Below are positions 60,548 through 64,000 of a DNA stretch of 64,000 nucleotides, piece after piece. The DNA comes from Microvirga mediterraneensis (GTDB taxonomy: Bacteria; Pseudomonadota; Alphaproteobacteria; Rhizobiales; Beijerinckiaceae). The DNA lies in NCBI RefSeq assembly GCF_013520865.1, contig NZ_JACDXJ010000001.1:2533001-2597000 (forward strand), read 5' to 3'. Each line of letters begins with the position of its first letter. Within the stretch, counting starts at the first letter, position 1. Position numbers and translations under genes: made by a program. The notes beneath the pieces are model-generated. The model was not told where the DNA came from and ran no database searches. It worked only from the letters and a program-made list of their open reading frames with translations.

Positions 60548-60576
60548 GCCCCGAGCTTCGCGCTGCGGGGCTTTTT
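60548..60576 (+). terminator. Intrinsic terminator
   Basis: GCCCCG and CGGGGC pair around a GC-rich loop, followed by TTTTTC. It lies 20 bp after the GIY-YIG stop. Confidence 0.8.
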
Positions 60577-60588
60577 CATGCCCGCTCC

Positions 60589-60699
60589 ATGCCCCAGCCC
60601 CGAACCTACATCCGAGACGATGGCTCAACCATGGTCGAGATCCTCCCCCATGTCTTCGTTGAGCAGGATTGGGCCGAGAGGCAAGGGCTTCTCCGCTAG
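60589..60699 (+). CDS. Very small phage frame
   Basis: A 36-residue frame, MPQPRTYIRDDGSTMVEILP and on to ERQGLLR. Make-up looks protein-like, but there is no clear ribosome site. Uncertain. Confidence 0.35.
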   Translation: MPQPRTYIRDDGSTMVEILPHVFVEQDWAERQGLLR

Positions 60700-60764
60700 C
60701 CATGCCTGAATGCCTTCACTTCGGCTACCCGCCTCACATCCCTTCCAAACGGAAAGCACTCCCC

Positions 60765-60965
60765 ATGTTTCATCGCAATCTGCCTGAGAATTTCTGTGGG
60801 GGCTTCGTCTCATGGAGGCTCATTGTCCTCCACCACGTCGCCAAGGCCCTCGGGCTGCTTGTGAAGGTCGAGGGCTTCCCCTACGGCACGACCCGCAATC
60901 TCGACGGGAAGCGCAAGGCTGATCTCATCGACGGGCGAGGAACCTTCGCCGGTCGAGGCCAGTAG
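60765..60965 (+). CDS. Small phage protein
   Basis: A 66-residue protein from ATG 60765 (GGAAAG ten bases upstream); ATG 60702 would add 21 residues. FCGGFVSWRLIVLHHVAKAL and LVKVEGFPYGTTRNLDGKRK are visible. No family recognised. Confidence 0.5.
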   Translation: MFHRNLPENFCGGFVSWRLIVLHHVAKALGLLVKVEGFPYGTTRNLDGKRKADLIDGRGTFAGRGQ

Positions 60966-60994
60966 CTGAGCCCATAGGAAGACACGAGAAGACA

Positions 60995-61165
60995 ATGGCC
61001 GATACACCAATCGTCGTCAGATGGGTTGAGCCTATCGCGCTCACCGCCGATGAGATCGAAGCGTTGGCGAACGGCATTTCGGGCCGCTCCGTCTGGATCA
61101 GCGTAGAGGACCTGAAAGGGATGTTCCCAAGCCCGGAGCCTGAGGACAATGCCCGCTCTCGCTAA
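60995..61165 (+). CDS. Small phage protein
   Basis: A 56-residue acidic protein (MADTPIVVRWVEPIALTADE, then SGRSVWISVEDLKGMFPSPE). It overlaps the small terminase gene by 17 bases. Function unknown. Confidence 0.55.
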   Translation: MADTPIVVRWVEPIALTADEIEALANGISGRSVWISVEDLKGMFPSPEPEDNARSR

Positions 61166-61631
61166 CAACAGACACGAGATCTTCGCCCAGGAACTCGCCA
61201 AGGGTAAATCCCAGGTCGAAGCCTATGAGACAGCGGGCTTCAAGAACGGTCAGAAGAACGCTCACCGCTTAGGGACCGATGAAGGAATTCTAAGGAGAGT
61301 GGCTGAGATCCAGTCCGAACGGGCTGAGATGGACCGTAAGGCCACAGAGAAGGCGACTGAGGCCCTTGCGATCGACAAGCAGTGGGTGATGGCGCGATTG
61401 GTCGAGAACGTCGACAGGGCCATGCAGGCAGAGGCCGTGCTGGACAACGAAGGCAAACCGACCGGCGAATACAAATACCAAGGCTCGGTAGCGAACAAGG
61501 CCCTTGAGCTCCTCGGGAAGGAGCTTGGGATGTTCATCGAGCGCACTGAGAACGTCCACGTGGTTCATGACATTACAGACGAGCCTCTCAGCCCCGACCA
61601 ATGGGCCGACCAGCACACGACTCCCCACTAA
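61149..61631 (+). CDS. Terminase small subunit
   Basis: A 160-residue DNA-binding packaging protein. NRHEIFAQELAKGKSQVEAY and ETAGFKNGQKNAHRL form the helix-turn-helix of Terminase_2-type subunits; a helical oligomerisation part follows (ALAIDKQWVMARLVENVDRA). It selects phage DNA for packaging by the large subunit just downstream. Confidence 0.85.
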   Translation: MPALANNRHEIFAQELAKGKSQVEAYETAGFKNGQKNAHRLGTDEGILRRVAEIQSERAEMDRKATEKATEALAIDKQWVMARLVENVDRAMQAEAVLDNEGKPTGEYKYQGSVANKALELLGKELGMFIERTENVHVVHDITDEPLSPDQWADQHTTPH

Positions 61632-63042
61632 GTTCGTATGGCGGCCGCAGCCCGGTCCTCAGAAGGCTTTGGTCGATTGCCCGCTGCCCGAGATCTTCTT
61701 CGGCGGGGCTCGTGGAGGAGGGAAGACTGACGGTGTTCTTGGCAAGTGGGCTCTGAAGGAGAAGAGATACGGGGCGGCCTTCAACGCCGTCATGTTCCGA
61801 AAGACCACGGTTTCGTCAGAGGACGCTATCGAACGCTCCCGAGAGATCTTCGGCCCCTTGGGTGGCAAGTTCAACGAGGCCAAGTTACGCTGGCGGATGC
61901 CAAATGGAGGGCGCGTCTCCTTCGCCTATCTGGATAGCGTCAAGGACGCCCAAGAGTACCAGGGCCGCAACCTGACCGACGCCTGGGTCGAAGAGGCGGG
62001 CCAGTACGATAGCCCAGATGCCATCGACCGGCTTTTCGGTGTCTTGCGTTCGGCTCAAGGCGTCCCGGTTCAGCTGATCCTCACTGCCAACCCGGGCGGC
62101 CCAGGTCAGCACTGGATCCGAGAGAGATACAAGCTCAACCCGTTCCCGAGAGGCCCGAAGCTCGTCACCCGGCTTCTCTCGAACGGCAACGTGCACAAGA
62201 TGGCGGTCATTCCGTCCCGCATCACCGACAACAAGGTCATGCTGGCGAGTGACCCGCAGTACATCGACCGCCTTCATCTCGTCGGCTCAGCGCAACTCGT
62301 GAAGGCCTGGCTGGATGGTGACTGGACGGCAATCGAAGGCGCGTTCTTCGGAGAGTGGAGCGAACAGCGGCATGTCATCGAGCCATTCCGGATACCTGAC
62401 GATTGGCTTCGTTTCCGGTCTATGGACTGGGGCTCTGCTAGTCCTTTCTCTGTCGGCTGGTGGGCTGTCGTTGGGGACGATCATCGCATTCCTGGCCTTC
62501 AAGGGACTCTTCCTCGGGGCGCTTTGGTGCGTTACCGCGAATGGTATGGAGCCTCGGGCCCGAACAAAGGACTAAAGCTCACGGCCGAAGAGGTAGGAGC
62601 CGGCATCAAGTCCCGAGAGGGCGGAGAGAAGATCACCTACGGCGTTCTCGACCCGGCAGCCTTCGCAGAGGACGGCGGCCCATCGATTGCCTCGCGCCTG
62701 ATGACGAAGAGCGTCGTCTTTCGACCTGCCGATAACAAGCGTGTCGCCTCGCGTGGCGCCATGGGCGGCTGGGACATCATGCGCCAGCGGCTCAAGGGCC
62801 AAGACGGCGTTCCGATGATCTACTGCTTCTCGACCTGTGAGGCGTCGATCCGAACCATTCCGGTCCTGCAGCATGATCAGAGCCGGCCGGAAGATCTCGA
62901 CACGAACACCGAGGACCACGCCGCGGACGAATGGCGCTACGCCTGCATGTCCCGCCCGTGGGTTCCCGTCACCGCACAACCCAAGAAGCCCGATAGCGGC
63001 TATCGCTCTACAGGTTCCAAGGTATCCCGTTCATGGCGCTAA
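61567..63042 (+). CDS. Terminase large subunit
   Basis: About 491 residues from ATG 61567, overlapping the small subunit by 65 bases. Walker A is FFGGARGGGKTDG, Walker B DAWVEEAGQ, and the nuclease domain has FRSMDWGSASPF and NTEDHAADEWRYACM with acidic metal ligands. It pumps phage DNA into the head and cuts it. The start is uncertain because the only ATGs in frame are at 61504 and 61567. Confidence 0.93.
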   Translation: MTLQTSLSAPTNGPTSTRLPTKFVWRPQPGPQKALVDCPLPEIFFGGARGGGKTDGVLGKWALKEKRYGAAFNAVMFRKTTVSSEDAIERSREIFGPLGGKFNEAKLRWRMPNGGRVSFAYLDSVKDAQEYQGRNLTDAWVEEAGQYDSPDAIDRLFGVLRSAQGVPVQLILTANPGGPGQHWIRERYKLNPFPRGPKLVTRLLSNGNVHKMAVIPSRITDNKVMLASDPQYIDRLHLVGSAQLVKAWLDGDWTAIEGAFFGEWSEQRHVIEPFRIPDDWLRFRSMDWGSASPFSVGWWAVVGDDHRIPGLQGTLPRGALVRYREWYGASGPNKGLKLTAEEVGAGIKSREGGEKITYGVLDPAAFAEDGGPSIASRLMTKSVVFRPADNKRVASRGAMGGWDIMRQRLKGQDGVPMIYCFSTCEASIRTIPVLQHDQSRPEDLDTNTEDHAADEWRYACMSRPWVPVTAQPKKPDSGYRSTGSKVSRSWR

Positions 63043-63224
63043 CGAAATCAGGCAGACTGTTTTGCCGCCAGATCATCTGCGTGGACGGCCTTGGCGGGGC
63101 AATCATTCTGTTCTCCCGCTATGTTGTGCGATCCCCGATAAATCTCAGCCTCAAAAGCTGGAACTATGCCGTTCGTGCTGCAGGCCTGCGTAGAGCACTC
63201 CTTGGCCGAGGATGGGTACAATAA
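63033..63224 (+). CDS. Small phage protein
   Basis: A 63-residue basic protein with a hydrophobic middle (QIICVDGLGGAIILFSRYVV). It overlaps the terminase stop and its own stop overlaps the portal start (TAATG), which supports translation. Function unknown. Confidence 0.55.
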   Translation: MALTKSGRLFCRQIICVDGLGGAIILFSRYVVRSPINLSLKSWNYAVRAAGLRRALLGRGWVQ

Positions 63225-64000
63225 TGGCGCTAGTTCTAGGTGAGACCAAGCCTTCCGTGCTTTGGCCAGGCATCATTGCGCCTGACGACGCCAAGGCTGG
63301 AGTTATGCCGTCGACCGACCGACGCGAAGGGTGGGTTCCCCCGTCCGAGCCGAATGGTGTCGTCGCCGTCAAGACCGATCCGGAGCGCATCGAGAAGCTC
63401 CGCAAGTTCCTTCGTGACTATGTGGACCTGAAGGCAGAGGAGATCGAAGAGAGGCGCGAAGCCCTTCGCTACTATCACTGCAAACAGTGGACGGCCGAGG
63501 AGATCGCCAAGCACGACGCCCGCAACCAGCCGACGATGACATGGAACCGCATCGTCAAGGTCGTGAACGGCACAATCGGCCTCATGGAGCGGCTTCGGCA
63601 GGACCCGAAGGCCTTCCCCCGTCATCCCGACCACGAGCCGGGCGCGGACGTGGCCTCTCAGGCACTCCGTTACGCACTCGACGCCTCGGATTGGGAAGGC
63701 CAGCACGCCGATTTCGTCCAGGATCTGTGTCTTGCAGGGATTGGAGGCTTCGAGCTCGCCCTTGAGCAGACCGACGACGAGTCCGAAGACCCGACCAGCA
63801 AGCGCATCCGGCCGGAAACCTTCTTCTACGACCCGCGCTCGGTCGAATACGATTTCAGCGATGCTCGCTTTCTCGGTATCGCCAAGTGGATGGACAAGGA
63901 TGAGGCAATCGCCTTCATGCCTTGGGCCAAGGAGCAGATCGAACGCAGCCTTGAGGACCTGTCCTCCAACTCGATCTATGCCGAAGCCCTGGATCCGGAC
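63224..64000 (+). CDS. Portal protein, P22-like (3' end cut by window)
   Basis: At least 259 residues. EERREALRYYHCKQWTAEEI and NQPTMTWNRIVKVVNGTIGL, then MERLRQDPKAFPR, match portal proteins of the P22 type. ADVASQALRYALDASDWEGQ and FFYDPRSVEYDFSDARF are also typical. The frame is open at the right edge. It forms the ring through which DNA enters the head. Confidence 0.88.
   Translation, partial: MALVLGETKPSVLWPGIIAPDDAKAGVMPSTDRREGWVPPSEPNGVVAVKTDPERIEKLRKFLRDYVDLKAEEIEERREALRYYHCKQWTAEEIAKHDARNQPTMTWNRIVKVVNGTIGLMERLRQDPKAFPRHPDHEPGADVASQALRYALDASDWEGQHADFVQDLCLAGIGGFELALEQTDDESEDPTSKRIRPETFFYDPRSVEYDFSDARFLGIAKWMDKDEAIAFMPWAKEQIERSLEDLSSNSIYAEALDPD

Larger units (their letters stand above)
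43865..64000. mobile_element. Temperate tailed prophage, left part (right end outside window)
   Basis: The element starts at the tRNA-Pro break and holds integrase, excisionase, a leftward early operon, an immunity region with repressor, Cro and shared operators, a rightward replication operon, terminase subunits and a portal protein. Almost every gene overlaps its neighbour by one to four bases. The portal is P22-like and a NinB-like protein is present, which suits a podovirus or P22-like phage. The head, tail and lysis genes and the right attachment site must lie beyond the window. Confidence 0.95.

Noticed and set aside
1..64000. CRISPR arrays or rRNA genes
   Set aside because: No regularly spaced repeats with unique spacers and no rRNA-like sequence were seen.

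Overview
The window looks like chromosome from a high-GC alphaproteobacterium of the Hyphomicrobiales (Rhizobiales), possibly near Methylobacteriaceae such as Microvirga. That rests on gene content (TauR/TRAP/TauXY/Xsc taurine block, DUF6894 protein, double cold-shock-domain protein, many FCD and Lrp regulators) and on style, so the genus is a guess. About 43.8 kb is host metabolism. The last 20 kb is the left part of a temperate tailed prophage that runs off the right edge.

Host part. (1) 0.9-10.5 kb: a complete taurine dissimilation cluster. TauR (MocR type) is divergent from a TRAP transporter (TauKLM), taurine dehydrogenase (TauXY), sulfoacetaldehyde acetyltransferase (Xsc) and phosphate acetyltransferase (Pta), which together turn taurine into acetyl-CoA, sulfite and ammonium. 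(2) 10.5-14.9 kb: a small unknown gene, a broken aminotransferase fragment, an Lrp regulator, and a 1011-residue protein joining a kinase-like domain, an M23 peptidase-like domain and a class III aminotransferase/phospho-lyase domain. (3) 15.1-33 kb: two facing gene sets that look like uptake and ring-opening of hydantoin/pyrimidine/ureide compounds. The left set is an FCD regulator, polar amino acid ABC transporter, ureidoglycolate-lyase-like protein, class V aminotransferase and dihydropyrimidinase. The right set, read leftward, is a hydantoin-racemase-like protein, allantoinase-like amidohydrolase, VOC protein, oligopeptide-type ABC transporter with two binding proteins and a DapA-like aldolase, with a GntR regulator divergent at its head. 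(4) 33.3-43.4 kb: an L,D-transpeptidase-like protein, small secreted proteins, DgoA, an orphan acyl carrier protein, an arginine/ornithine unit (Lrp, RocD, ureohydrolase), a membrane acyltransferase, a sirtuin, a double CSD protein, DUF192 and PilZ proteins.

Prophage part. A tRNA-Pro(UGG) gene is cut after its anticodon stem at 43864, and phage DNA begins there with integrase and excisionase. A leftward early operon of about twenty overlapping genes (NinB-like, Gp157-like, HNH, DUF551 and many small unknowns) is read from a promoter near 51.8 kb. The immunity region (51.8-53.4 kb) has an S24-type repressor and a Cro-like protein, with five copies of one operator (TACCA-N3-TGGTA type) arranged much like lambda OL and OR. 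The rightward operon carries DNA replication genes (DUF1064, DnaB, two DUF1376 proteins, one fused to an HNH nuclease), an MT-A70 methyltransferase, a NusG paralogue, a GIY-YIG nuclease, then small and large terminase and a P22-like portal protein cut by the window end.

Points most worth a second look: the disrupted tRNA, the five-operator immunity switch with apparently leaderless repressor and Cro messages, the DUF1376-HNH fusion, the kinase-peptidase-lyase fusion, the ureide/hydantoin region with an amidohydrolase lacking one metal-binding histidine, and the matched TauR-type repeats.
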